From NCBI GenBank assembly GCA_012295275.1, contig CM022679.1:9283169-9347168 (forward strand): 64,000 bases of DNA. Reading direction: 5' to 3'. Below, one piece after another: positions 26,406-39,044 of the stretch (position 1 is its first letter; each line of letters begins with the position of its first letter). The notes below the pieces were generated by a model that had not been told where the DNA came from, searched no databases, and saw only the letters and a program-made list of their open reading frames with translations. This stretch comes from Chrysomallon squamiferum. Taxonomy: Eukaryota > Mollusca > Gastropoda > Neomphalida > Peltospiridae. Position numbers and translations under genes: made by a program.

Positions 26406-28059
26406 TTTGGCATAACCCGACCACGTTTTCAATCGGTTATTTCCGTATATCAGCTCCGAATTAAATACACTGGTGTGCCAGATAGTTTATGGATATATCA
26501 TTAACAGACTCTTGAAACGTAACAAAAATTAATTTTAAATAAAAAATTTAAAATGACATTAAAAAACTAAAAAAACAACAACAACTAAAGTTTTTTTTTT
26601 TTTAAACTTTCGCAAAGCAAAACTATATTAAAGAGGAATAATATAAAGGTATGAAAATACGGTTTCTGCACAAAATAAAGAAAATGAAAACACTGAACAA
26701 TAGACACACTCAGAGACATAACATGCTGAAACGCGCCTGAGGGTAATAACATAATAAATATTTCCAAATGTGGGAGATAAAAAAATATATATAATAATAA
26801 TAATAATATAATAATTTTCTAGTTTTAAGCTGACCATTACTCGGCGATTTTCAAACTATATTACTTTCCTAATGTCAGTTTTCCGATTTGTTTTTCTTTT
26901 GCAACCGCTCATATAAATGAAACAGAGAATAATAAATGAATTTGCTGAGATATGTAGAGTGTTATCTGAGTGATTATGATGATACAGTTATGTACGTGTT
27001 CATCTTAACGGATAGAAAAAATTAATGATATATCCATAATTCATATATATATATATATACATAGACAAAGATATGTAAACTAAATAAAATAATACATACA
27101 TACATAATAAAAAGTATATGAATTTCATTTTAAGCAGCAAAAATTGTATACTGATTTTAGTGTTTACTGCATATGTCATATTGTTTTATTTATATTATAT
27201 TTTTACTTACGTATTTATTTATAATGCATTATTTATTTATTTATTTCCTTCTTTCTTTCTTTGTTATTTTTATTATTATTAAAAAAAACAATTATCACGC
27301 CGTAGACATTTACTTTTTTATGAACACCAAATAAATAAATAAATGGTAAGAGAAAGATTTTAAAACATAAATAAAAATATATATCGATTATAAGTTCTCT
27401 AAAAGGTGATGTTTAAAAAATTATAATAATTGTAAAGATAAGATAGAGAGATAGATAGATAGAATTATTTAGTGCTATTGCTTATAACTAGATAACTTTT
27501 AATAGTTCATCACAAAATTACACAAGAAATAATTGAGTTTATGTTTTAAATACTATATTAATCTTCACCCCTACCAACAATAAATAAATAAAACTAGAAG
27601 CTAAACAAGAAAGCAATGTCAAAGTCAAAATAAGCAAAACAACAACAACAACAAAAAATCCTCCAAAACATGTTGTTATTTAAAATTGAAAAATTCGACA
27701 TTGCTCAAAGAATAAGAACGATACTTACGCCTCAATTTTAAACGAATAATTTCTATACTTATTTAATACAATTTATGGCACTTCAGTGTAGTAGTTGGCG
27801 GACATGTACGAATATTTTCGTTTATTTTCGTAATGCTGTATCTGCAAATATTAATATTTTTAAAATTCCGATGTTAAAATTTTTATAATAGTATATGTCT
27901 CAATAAATATATATAGTAACCAATATTTATAGCATACGTTTCTGGTAACTTTCAATTAACAGTGCGAAACTGCGTTTGGTGTGACGTCACTATCTGGTGT
28001 TCCACGCGGTGGACAAGCAAGTTAACGAAAACAACGATTTTATTCCGTCAAATTAACAC
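26406..28059. promoter_or_regulatory. divergent intergenic region between LUC7L3 and GSPT1
   Basis: About 1.65 kb separates the two start codons. It is AT-rich with an (AAT)n stretch near 26785, TA runs near 27040 and GATA repeats near 27445. GC rises at both ends, next to each start, consistent with two separate core promoters. No coding exon was seen. Confidence 0.55.
27982..27989. promoter_or_regulatory. GSPT1: perfect CRE (TGACGTCA) upstream of eRF3
   Basis: A palindromic CREB/ATF site sits 71 bases upstream of the eRF3 start codon, in the only GC-richer part of the flank. This position is typical of CRE-driven housekeeping promoters. The site is seen directly; its use is inferred. Confidence 0.5.
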
Positions 28060-30296
28060 ATGGCTTCTCAAAATGGTCAGGATTCGATACCGGAATCCTG
28101 GGAAGAAAGTGGGCTCGGATCAACTGGTAGTGGAGACGCAGTTTCTCAATTATCTAAACCATTTTCATCGCTAAATGTGGAGGCACCTGCATTTGTTCCA
28201 GGTCAAAATGTGTTTGCCCCAGTGTTCGTGCCTTCCACGCCGCAGCATGAGAACGATGACACAACAGGTGCTCACACTTAGAGTGTATTTAAGTCATTGT
28301 GAATTGTCTGAATACATTATTTTATTAGCTGTAGACAGTTTTTATATCGGTATATTATTAGTGGCTGTTTTTTTAACCATCAGTTTTTGAGACACGACGT
28401 CACAGTGGCATGGAATAAATGTTCAGTCCATCTAAGTTCAAGTTAGACAGGAAATGGCCACAGCTGGTTTTGTTTCAATTTTTATGTCGATTTATAATAC
28501 AACTTATTTATTTGCTACTTAATTTAATTTTTATGTTATGTATATTTCCTGTTGTGTAACAATAATTTCTATTTTATTTCATTTATTTATTGTAGGTTTT
28601 TTTTTTTTTTTTTTTTTTTTTTTATTATTACTCACTCGAGTTAACGCATTATTCACTTTATTGCTCACTCCTAACAGATTTTATAATATGATTAGTACAG
28701 TATTTTGTTTTTGTCTAAAGTCACTTAAAATCTGGTTTATTATTTATATTGTATTTCACACATACATTAAGTAAAGTTTTAAGATAAACAACACCCATAT
28801 AAAAACAAGTTTTTCTCTTTATATTATTATTATTATTCCTCTTTAGTTTGGGTAATATTAAAGTTTAAGTCTGTTTTGTCTGCAGACATTTTGCTTGGAA
28901 TTATTGTTTTACAGCTGTTACACTTTCAGAAATAGAGAATATATAATTTTTATTTGCCAGAACAATATGTTTTTCCTTCTCACATTTTTTTGTTTTCTTG
29001 CCAGCATGTGATTCATTTGCAGATGTTCATCCAAAATGTTACCCCATTTTTAAAAATCTTAACACTATATTAAACAGAAGAAATAACACTATAAATTTAT
29101 GAAATTTTTTTTTTTTTTTTTTTTTTTAATTGATAATAATGTAATGGTTGATGAATAGAAAAACCGATTAAATATCCATGGACTCTTACCTTGTCACTCA
29201 CAACAAAATAATGCCAATTCAAAATACAAATGCTGCCATTTTTTTCTTCCTTCACAGGTGGATTTTTTCATTAAACAGATATTAATTTTATTCATTCATG
29301 TTTTTAACAAATTTATTTATATCATTTCAGAAATTCCTAATAAACCTACTGTGCCAGATGAAACTCCGCCTGGGGGTTCAGCATTACAAGAAGCAATGGA
29401 TACAGGTTGAAAATAAATATATTTTTGAAATAAAGGCCATATTTGTTACTCTTTAAATTATTTCACTAATAATGAATATTACACTTGTAAATCTTGTTCA
29501 TTTAAAAAAAATTGGGATTGAATATGAAAAAAAAAAAATATGTTTCTGAAAAGCGAGAAAACAAAATGTAACATCTACAGTTTTTATATTTTTATTTTCA
29601 TTTCAGATAATACGGAGGACAAAGAGCAAGAAACATCAGAAACAATTGGTAAGATACTAAGAATACTGTTTAAAACAGGACTGTAAATTAGTAAATTGTT
29701 TCTAGTATTACTTTCAGTATTTTCAACATTGAATGTATCTGTAAAAGGAAGGGAAAAGAAACAACACTTTTATTCTGTTAGATCATAAACTAGTAACACA
29801 GTGAATCACATCATCAGTTAACCTTGGTATTTTGCTTTCTGTAAATTAAAAATGCTTATGAATAATCCCTTTCTGCTACATGGAATAGATAACCCTTAGT
29901 AATTAAAACAATATGTATTTTTATCTCGTACATATTAGCTAATAAAACCATTTATTTCATGTGTTGAGTGAAAACAGAACAGTAAACTAAGTGTGGGTGT
30001 AATTTTAAAAAAAATGTTTGCAGCTGATGACTGGGACGGGAATAATGCCAACAATGCTGAAGAAGATATTGAAGATGAGGAAGAGGAAGATGACGAAACA
30101 GAAGCAGAAGCAGCTGTTGCAGTTGAATCTGCTGTGAAAATAAAAAAGAAGGTTCCAGAGGAAGAGCCATTAAAAGAGAAAAAAGAACACATCAATGTGG
30201 TTTTTATTGGTCATGTTGGTTAGTTGTCAACTTACATTAAAAACTGTTTAGATATTAAATGTTAAGTTATGGAAAACAAGTTGTGTATGTTTAAGT

Positions 30297-30364
<68 letters not shown>

Positions 30365-33300
30365 GTAGTGAGTGAGAGAATGAAGTAATGGTAGGTTTAT
30401 AATTGAATTTCTAAAGCACTGATATTTTGTTACAAAGTTTTTGTTAGTCTGAATTTATTTGAAGAAATTGTTTCAGCTATTATTAAAGAAATATGAAGAT
30501 TTTACAATATGTCCTTTAGCTGAATAGGAATGGTGAGAAAATATTTAAAATTATTAGAAATTAGTGACCCGTGTTTACCCTTTTTAAGAGTAACCCACAC
30601 AAAAAGTATGGCTCCTTCAGTTAACACATAGGTAATACTGACGGTGGTATATTAGAAAACTGTGGGAAGAATGACATACAGTAAAAATGTCAATGAATAC
30701 ATGAGAGCAAATTCATTAACATTGGCAATCCATTTATGTATTAACAAACAGCTGAATTTCTGGCAGAATTGTGGATCATAATACTATTTTCTCTTGATAG
30801 TCAATATAAAATATTTGTCTTGTATGCATTGTTTTCATTTCATTTGAACATGATACATTTTTTTATTTTTTATTATTAGATGCAGGAAAGTCAACAATTG
30901 GTGGTCATCTTTTGTAAGTTTTATTTTATCTTTTCAGTTTTTCTTCTGTTAAATTGTATTTTTTATAAATGAATATATTGTTGAATGATTTGTAACTTGT
31001 TTTTTTTTAAAAAAAAACCTTTTTCAAACAAAATTTTCTTTTTGGTTTTTAATACTTAATTTGATTTGTAGGTATCTGACTGGCATGGTTGACAAAAGAA
31101 CTCTAGAAAAATATGAGAGAGAAGCCAAAGAAAAAAACAGGGAGACATGGTAAGTGTTGCAAATTAAGAAATGAAATTGTAAATAGTTACATTTATTAAC
31201 ACTCCAGCAGAATCCATGTACAAGTAATATGGGTGTCTTAAAAATCCAAACATGTTTCTTTAATTAATGTATGAGAAATAAATAACTTGTTAATCAAGCC
31301 TTCTGTTCTGTTTAAAATGATTTATTTCGGCTTAGAAATCAGTACATATGATTGATAATGATTTTAAACAAATTTTGTAAATACCGTAAATATATTTTTT
31401 TTAAAGTTTTAAGATGTATTTTGTTCATTGTACAAGTTTTGTGCATAGTGTGTGTGTTTTTTTTGTTATATATATTTTTTTTTTTACAGGTATTTGTCAT
31501 GGGCTCTTGATACAAATCTTGAGGAAAGAGAAAAAGGAAAGACTGTTGAAGTTGGAAGAGCATTCTTTGAAACAGAAAAGAAACATTTCACAGTCCTTGA
31601 TGCACCAGGTCACAAGAGTTTTGTACCAAATATGATTGGAGGTGCTTCACAAGCTGACTTAGCAATTTTAGTGAGTCAAAACTAGTTCTAATTTTTTAAT
31701 TTTTGTTTTTGTTTTTAAATTATAAAAATTATCTCTGGTGTGATGATCCTTCACAACAGACAAATTGGAACTAAAATTATTTTCATCCCAGTTGTATCAG
31801 AATACTTGCATTGTTATTTATGGAGTTTTAAAAAAAAATTATTTTACCTGTTTTTGATCCTAATTCTGATTTGGAACACACTGCATATGTAAACAAAATA
31901 ATTCACATCTATGAATGATTATCATTAAAAAGAAAAATCCAACCTTAAATTGAATCATGGGAATTGATCCTACTCCAAGATTCATTTATTTTACAAGAAA
32001 GTTCATGAGAATGTGTATAAATTTTGAAAAATAAATAAATAAGAAAAAGGAAAAAAAGGATGTAATCAGAAATGAAGGCTAATGTTATCTTTGCTTCCAA
32101 GGTAGATTATCATAAAACAGTTCAGATAATGGATAAATATAGCTTCTTAAGACACACTGGAATTTTTTTGTCTTATTAATATCAGAAATGCATGAAGAGT
32201 AATAATTTAAAAAAAATTCTTTAGGTAATTTCTGCCAGAAAAGGTGAATTTGAAACAGGCTTTGAAAGAGGTGGTCAAACGAGAGAACATGCCATGTTGG
32301 TGAAAACTGCTGGAGTCAAACATTTAATAGTCCTTGTAAATAAAATGGATGATCCAACAGTCGAATGGTCAGAAGAAAGGTACAGATTATGTTTACACAG
32401 ATAAAAATGTGTATTTTTAAAATGCATTTATAAAACTATCTATATACATCAACAGTAATGACATTTCATGTCTGCTTTATTATCAATGATCAAGGTACAT
32501 GGCATTAGAAATGTTTGCTAGAAATGTCTAACATTAATTACAATATTTAAAGTTCTAGATCTTTTCAAAAGTTCTGTCATAATCAGTGTACATATTACTG
32601 TTATTTTCAGTGACAGTTATGATAACTATCTAGATTTTTAATTTGTATATTTTTCAGGTACACAGAATGTAAGGATAAGTTAATTCCCTATTTAAAAAAT
32701 TGTGGATTTAGACCAAAAACTGATGTATTTTTCATGCCTTGCTCGGGTTTGACAGGAGCATTCTTAAGAGAAGTTCCAGAAGAGAGTTTATGTCCCTGGT
32801 ACAGGTGAGTTTGTTTTCAAGAAGCTTGAAGTACATTTCTTTAAATAAATCCTTTATTCTATCGTCTCTTTTTTGTTTTTTTTTCTTTCTTCATGAATTT
32901 CCTAAACATAAGGACACAAATTTGTCACCAATTTGCATGTCAGTCAGGTTCAAAACTTTATCGTGAGATAATTCACAGTTAACCATTTTTAATTGTGCTG
33001 TTCTTATATAGGGAAACCAGATGCACTGTATCTCCCAATGGGATATTTAGTAACAGCTGTGGTTACCATTGTTGTTGACAGAAAACATCGTCCATTACAG
33101 TTAATCAGAAAGGCTTTTTATCATTATCTACAGTAATTTCAGTTTTCTTTGTCATTTCATAGTATGAATAAATTAACTGATGCCTGACATATCACATGGT
33201 ATTAAATGTTTAATATTTGCACTTGAATAATTTGTCTGTTATAAATTTCAGAGGACCATCATTAATAGAATACTTGGATTCATTGCCTTCAATGGACAGG

Positions 33301-36300
33301 TCAATAGATGCACCAATTCGAATGCCAATTGTTGACAGATACAAGGTGGGCATTTTTTCTAAAAACAATATTCTAAACCATAGGCATAAATACTTGTATT
33401 GTTTAATGAAATGTATTGGAAAAAGTTCCAGGATCTATGTCTTTATGATAAAATAATTTATGAATGTAGAGGAAATCCTTTGCATTTCTCGAAAACAAGT
33501 TGTCCACCACATAATATGTATCTGAAGAGTCTTCACAGTATTCATACAGATTACGTGACTATAATTTGAGAAACAAAATACTGTAATTTGTCAGCATATA
33601 GTGCATTATGATATGGGAATGTCTGTTTTGTTTCTTTAGATTTTTTTTTTTTTTTTTTTAGTTCATTCTTTAACTCTTGTACTGTTACTGGGTTAATGAT
33701 TGGTATTTTCTTTTACTTAGAATAATCTAATCTCATAATTTTCTTTATTTCAGGATATGGGTACCATTATTCTTGGCAAAGTTGAATCAGGGATCATCTA
33801 TAAAAATCAGACGCTTCAAATGATGCCAAATAAGGTATGATAATTCATGGTCTTTATAGGAATATTTCAATCTTATTTTGTTAATTACACAGATCCTATA
33901 TAAAAACTGGATGCTTCAAATGATGCCAGATAAGGATCATTATAAATTATGTGTATAAGAATATTTCAACATGTTGAAGTGGGGGTCACATATAAAAACC
34001 AAATACATCAAATGATAACAAATAAGATTTGATAATTAGATAGGTTGAGCATTCTTCCTGTAAGACTATTTCAGTTTCCTAAATACTTTTTTTCACATTT
34101 AATACACTGAATTTAATTATTTAATAGTTTTGTTTTCATACTGAAAAAAGTTTGTCAAAAATGCTAAATCATGTGGGATGTGATTATATTAGATAAATAG
34201 GAATAGACTTGCATTAATTAGTTAAAACAGATATTTATAGATAAAATCTAATACTTCTGTCATAGCAGTTGTGGAACAACCGTCACATTTAATTTGACTG
34301 TAATCTGGTTCATGCTATTTTTCAAATGATAAATTTAGAAGTTTTAGAAATTTAATATTCACATGGTTAGAATGTTTACTACTTTAGGTTAGTGTGAAAG
34401 TAATGCAGATCTGGTCAGATGACAATGATGTTGATGAGGCAACTCCAGGTGAAAACATCAAAATGAAACTTACAGGAGTGGAAGAGGAGGTAGATACACT
34501 GGTTACATCAATCATATTCTTTATATTACATACATAATGCTTGAGTTTGTTACAGATAGAATTTCACAGATATGCTTCGTGATATGTTACCTCAGGAAAT
34601 TTAGTTCACTTACAAAATGGAAAATGGATGAGATACATTTTTAAAAATGTGCATTTAATTTAGATTAAATTGTATGATACCATAATTATTTCTCTGATGT
34701 TAAACAATTTAACAGGAATACAAATATACATTGTTTTATATAGTCATTTTACTTTTTTTAATAATTTTTATTTATCTATTTATTTATTTTATTTCTAGGA
34801 TGTCACAGCAGGATTTGTATTGTGTCCTCTGGATAACCTTTGTCATACAGGCCACGTATTTGATGCTCAGGTAAATATTTACTCATAAACAGGTGTTTAT
34901 AAAATTAGATTCATGTAATACTCTTTTTAAAAACTCTGAAATTCATATTTTATAATGATCTGTTGTACATATATACTGACACAAGTAACGTATGCCAACT
35001 AATGCTGCTCGTTTTTCAGGGAACATTACTAAAATAAAACAAATCATTATGTTCTTGTTTCTGTTTCAGATAGTAATATTAGAATTGAAATCAATCATCT
35101 GTGCTGGTTATAGCTGTGTTTTACATATCCATGCGTGTGCTGAGGAAGTCACAATAAAGGTTAGAATTTCCAAACAAGGTGAATTTAAAGAATTAAATTT
35201 CAAGTGTTACAGCTGAAAATTTCAAAATGCCTTTAAATATCTTAAATTTTAATAAACCATTCAATAATGAAAATAAAGAAAATAGTAAATGCATTGCTTC
35301 ACTAAGTAATTAACTCCTAAAAAAAAATGTTGCAACAAATACTAAAATATAATTGGACAGTTGATACAGAAATATATTATCATAATGAAACGTGAATACC
35401 CCAAAATAGAAATTCCATTTTGATAATTTCATTCAAAAGTACAGTTGATAAAAAAAATACTGACAATTTGGTTTTTCTCTTTTCAGACATTGTTGTGTTT
35501 GTTAGACAAGAAAAGTGGCGAAAAGACTAAAAACAAACCTAGATTCATTAAGCAGGATCAAGTCGGCATAGCACGGTTTCAGGTTAATGCCGGCATGATT
35601 TGTTTAGAGACCTTCAAAGACTTTCCACAAATGGGACGATTCACATTGCGAGACGAAGGTGTGTATTACATATCGACTGATACTGTTAGATAGGCTTTGG
35701 TATGCAAGGACAAATGCATGTGTTTAGTGTTTAAAAAAAAAAAATAATAATAATAATAATTTTAACAATATATTTAAAAATATCTTAGTACAATCAACAG
35801 GACTTGTAGCTGTATTGTTTACCTGAGAGATGTCAGCACATATTTGGTTTATGTGATTTTGATAGTCATAATAATGCAATATGAAGTAAACCCACTTTCC
35901 ACAGTTAACTGTAAAAAAATTTTTACATATATATATTTTGGATATATCAACTTATGACAAGAAAAGGGTTGGGTTTTTTTCTTGTTCTGTTTTGTTTTTA
36001 TTATATTTTTTGTTAGTTCTCTGCTATTGTGCAATTAATAGTTTTCGTATAAGAAAATCTTTCCTGGATTTGGTATTAACAAGTTTACTGATAATTTCGG
36101 AAAGAAAAAGATACTGTAGCTATGAGTGCCAAAATATTTAAATAAATTTTCTTTATCTGCCAGTGATGATTGTTATCCAGGTCATAGATAAAATGGTTGA
36201 CAAAATAGCTGAGACTGAGGCAGATTTTGCTTGTGAAAATATTTAATATTGATTTGACTGGCAGTTTTTATCAGCAGTTAATGAAATTAGTGTTTAAGGA

Positions 36301-39044
36301 TAATTTTTAGTTTGTCCAAATAAAATGCTGTGTTTGGTTGATTCAGTTTTAATTTTATAAAACTTAATTTCATCTAAAAAAATTAGTGATCTTAGTTTGA
36401 TAGATTTGTGCCATTTAAAAATTTATTAAATATAAAATGGTCAAATAAAATGATTATTGAATACTGATAGGGTAATTCAAACCAATGCATTCTGGATTGT
36501 GTATCATGATACATCATCATGTTGAGGATACTTTCTCCAAAAAGCTGACAAATCTGAAACTTTTTCCAAGCAGCAAAAATAGTTATGATGTTAGTATTCA
36601 GATTTTTTTGCATACATGAACTTCATTTAATAGAATTAAAAAAATATGAAATATTTGAAACATCATATTCTCAGGCTATCTCCTTATATTACAAAATCCG
36701 AAACACTTTCTGTCCCAAGCATTTTGGATAATGGATTCTCAGCTGGTAATTTTTTCTCATAAAAATATTAATACTGGGAAGGTTATCTGTGTCTTATTTA
36801 AATTATTTTAACTAATCTGACAAAAATAACAAAATTAATTTTATCAGTTATCCTATAACCTTTTTTTTTTCATTGGTTCTGCCAATGATGATGGTTATTC
36901 ATGTCAGACATACAGTGTTGAAAAAGCACGTCAGACTGAGGCAGATTCTAATAAATCTATTTATATTAATTTTTAAAATGCTATTGTACTGTTCAGACTG
37001 CTTGTATGTAATTTGTCGTGTTTTTGATAACATTTTAGTGTGCTGTTCTATCATTTTCTGTTTGTGTGGTAGATGTAATACTAGAAATGTTTATTGAATA
37101 TTCTTATTAATACTGTGAATTAACATTTATAAGGGCAGACATTTGTTTTTCTGTTTTTCTTAATGTGACACTTGGTGAAATGTAAAAAATATTCAGATAG
37201 TGTTGAAAAAGCACATCAGACTAATCTAATTAATCTTTAAATATAATGTTATTTCTAACTGCAACAGACTGCATGTTTGATACCTTTCACTGTGTTACAC
37301 TAACATTGTCTGTCTGTCTGTGTAGTGGATGTATTACTGGCATTATGTACTGAATGTTCTTAATAATATTGTGAATTAACAAAACAGATGCGTTGAGGCA
37401 GATATTTTACTAATTTTTTCTTAATGTCACTTTGTACAGTTAAATGTACAAATATTTTAATTCAGCTATGTAGAAAGATCAGTTAATAATACAGGATATT
37501 TTTTTTTTTTTTATCTGATTGTAACTGGTTTAATTGGTTCCGTGTGGCTGTTAATAGTTGTTGTAGGGAAGTGTATTCATTGACAAGGTAAAGAAAAAAA
37601 AAATTAGAAACTTAATGGACAACAATTGTGATGACATTGTTGGATAGGAAATTAACAGCCTTGTGTATCTTATCTGTTACTTTCTTTCATTTCATTTATT
37701 AGAATTTGGTATCAAATTGACTTAAAACCAGAGCACATAAAATGCATTCTGCCATGACAAATACACATTAACGCTATTCTGTGATGTGTCTGTATATTGA
37801 AAATCAATAATATTCTAATCTTTGCATTCCTGTCAGTGATGATTACAATTTACTATCACCATCTTACTGTGGCATGATGATAAATAAAAACTGAGACATG
37901 TTTACATTAGGATGTTTACATAATGATTATTAAGAATGCATAAATAACTGCCTAATTGCTGTCAAAATGTCACCTCGGACTTTGTTTTGTTAAAGCTGTC
38001 TTCTTTTCTAAATCTGCTTTGCAAAATATAATGTTTGTGTTGCTGAACAGTTATATTTATATTCTTACTAGTGTTTTCACATTCATGTGATCATTCATAA
38101 AGATAAATATCTTAACAGTTTTACTTGCTAATGATACAGTATGAAAATGAGTAAACTAATAGAAGGTATGGTGACATACTAAATTGAACCATGGTAGCCT
38201 GTGTGCTTCTATTTATTTATTCCATTGCATTTTTTCCAGATATTAAACATCAGCAAATAAAAATAGTAATTTAAGCTTTGTTTGACAGTTACATTTGAAC
38301 AGTATAATGTGATATGGCAATGTCTTGAAAATAAATCTAACCTTTGCATTTTTGTCGGTGATGAGTATAATTTACTATCACCATCTAACTGTGGCATGAT
38401 GATAAATTTCAACTGAGACAAGTAGTTAACTTTATAATTACTGTGACTATAAATAACTGTCTAATTGTTGTTAAAGTGGCATCTCAGTCTGCTTGAGTTT
38501 CATAAGCATTTTGTCTTTTCAAAATCTGGTTTGTTCCTGCTTTGCAATATAAATATATTTGTCAGTGAACTGTCTTGTGTAATATTATTTATGATTTTTC
38601 AGATATTTTCAGTCTAATTCATACAGATAAATATTTGTTTTAGATACTTAATTTATGACGTGTCACTGGGGTTTTTTTTATCTGTTGAGTGTAGAATATT
38701 GAAATACATCTTCTGTTTTAAAGACTATTGTAAAATACTTAAATAATGTGTATTTATTGTATTGTATTGTGTTGTCTTGTCTTGTTCTGTCTATGATGAT
38801 GTTTACTATCACCACCTAACTATGGGATGACGAAAACATTGAAAACTGAGACAGATTTAGGCTGACAGCATAACACCACAGACACGTACTAATAAAAACG
38901 TTTTAATTTCAGATCTTGTTTATTTTTTATATATTCCTTTTTTTCTTTCGTTCGACATGAAAATAAAAATATTCTTTTCTTTTCTAAAATCTCTTTGCAG
39001 GTAAAACCATAGCAATCGGAAAGGTGCTGAAGATCATTGAGTAA
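28060..39044 (+). CDS. GSPT1: eukaryotic peptide chain release factor GTP-binding subunit (eRF3)
   Basis: eRF3 is the cytosolic GTPase that works with eRF1 to end translation. Sixteen exons: 28060-28267, 29331-29405, 29607-29648, 30024-30218, 30880-30913, 31072-31149, 31490-31670, 32225-32379, 32658-32804, 33252-33345, 33754-33834, 34388-34489, 34799-34870, 35070-35159, 35487-35658, 39001-39044. All phases agree, giving 589 residues. Residues 38-58 form an overlapping double PAM2-type motif ([20 protein letters not shown]) for poly(A)-binding protein. An acidic stretch follows. The GTPase motifs are GHVDAGKST (171-179), a switch I region with [14 protein letters not shown] (248-252), NKMD (310-313) and SGLTG (352-356). 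Elongation-factor-like beta barrels follow, with [16 protein letters not shown] and [13 protein letters not shown] just before the TAA. All key residues look intact. The last intron is 3.3 kb and carries snoRNA-like units. Confidence 0.96.
30301..30361. repeat. (CT)n microsatellite in an eRF3 intron
   Basis: About 30 perfect CT units lie 80 bases after the donor of the fourth exon. On the sense strand it is a long polypyrimidine tract without an adjacent acceptor. Confidence 0.95.
33892..34026 (+). pseudogene. two decayed partial copies of eRF3 exon 11 in the following intron
   Basis: The end of exon 11 and its donor flank (about 33790-33870) recur twice downstream, at about 33892-33934 and 33984-34026. 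Each copy shows TATAAAAA, a CTTCAAATGATGCCA-like core and an ATAAG end. The first copy is also followed by the ATATTTCAA intron motif. The donor GT after ATAAG is lost in both (GATCAT, ATTTGA), so they cannot be spliced as exons. This is a local tandem exon duplication in decay. Confidence 0.7.
36156..36224 (+). ncRNA. C/D-box snoRNA candidate 1 in the eRF3 last intron
   Basis: A 69-nt unit with a perfect 6-bp terminal stem (TCTGCC at 36156-36161, GGCAGA at 36219-36224). The C box is GTGATGA (36163-36169) and the D box is CTGA (36215-36218). Box-to-stem spacing and length fit a C/D snoRNA that guides 2'-O-methylation. The rRNA or snRNA target was not assigned. It probably matures from the eRF3 intron. 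Confidence 0.72.
36878..36945 (+). ncRNA. C/D-box snoRNA candidate 2 in the eRF3 last intron
   Basis: A 68-nt unit with the same 6-bp terminal stem as candidate 1 (TCTGCC 36878-36883, GGCAGA 36940-36945). The C box is ATGATGA (36885-36891) and the D box is CTGA (36936-36939). The interior differs from candidate 1. The presumed guide next to the D box reads AAAAAGCACGTCAGA. Target not assigned. Confidence 0.72.
37164..37440 (+). repeat. decayed tandem copies of the snoRNA 2 region
   Basis: Around 37196-37231 the candidate 2 segment AGTGTTGAAAAAGCAC(A/G)TCAGACT recurs, but the D box has become CTAA and no C box remains. The sequence after it (ACTGCATGTTTGATA, TGTAGTGGATGTA, TTGTGAATTAAC) matches that following candidate 2 at 36985-37126. 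Near 37394 a TTGAGGCAGAT relic suggests a further copy. The unit is about 250-280 bp. Confidence 0.6.
37831..37898 (+). ncRNA. C/D-box snoRNA candidate 3 in the eRF3 last intron
   Basis: A 68-nt unit with a TGTC/GACA terminal stem, C box GTGATGA (37836-37842) and D box CTGA (37891-37894). An internal C'-like ATGATGA lies at 37874-37880, with a degenerate D'-like CTGT just before it. The segment ACTATCACCATCT upstream of D' is shared with candidates 4 and 5, so it is the likely guide. Target not assigned. Confidence 0.72.
38352..38421 (+). ncRNA. C/D-box snoRNA candidate 4, paralogue of candidate 3
   Basis: A 70-nt unit with TTGTC/GACAA stem, C box GTGATGA (38358-38364) and D box CTGA (38413-38416). 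It shares ACTATCACCATCT and an internal ATGATGA with candidate 3. Sequence outside the boxes also matches candidate 3 flanks, so it arose by tandem duplication of a unit of about 520 bp. Boxes and stem stayed intact while flanks diverged. Confidence 0.74.
38786..38855 (+). ncRNA. C/D-box snoRNA candidate 5, more distant paralogue of 3 and 4
   Basis: A 70-nt unit with perfect TCTGTC/GACAGA stem (38786-38791 and 38850-38855), C box ATGATGA (38793-38799) and D box CTGA (38846-38849). It keeps TTTACTATCACCACCTAAC, close to the shared segment of candidates 3 and 4. It ends 145 nt before the final eRF3 acceptor. Confidence 0.72.

Noticed and set aside
29935-30195. Ser/Leu-rich minus-strand frames
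   Set aside because: Antisense of the acidic eRF3 exon 4.
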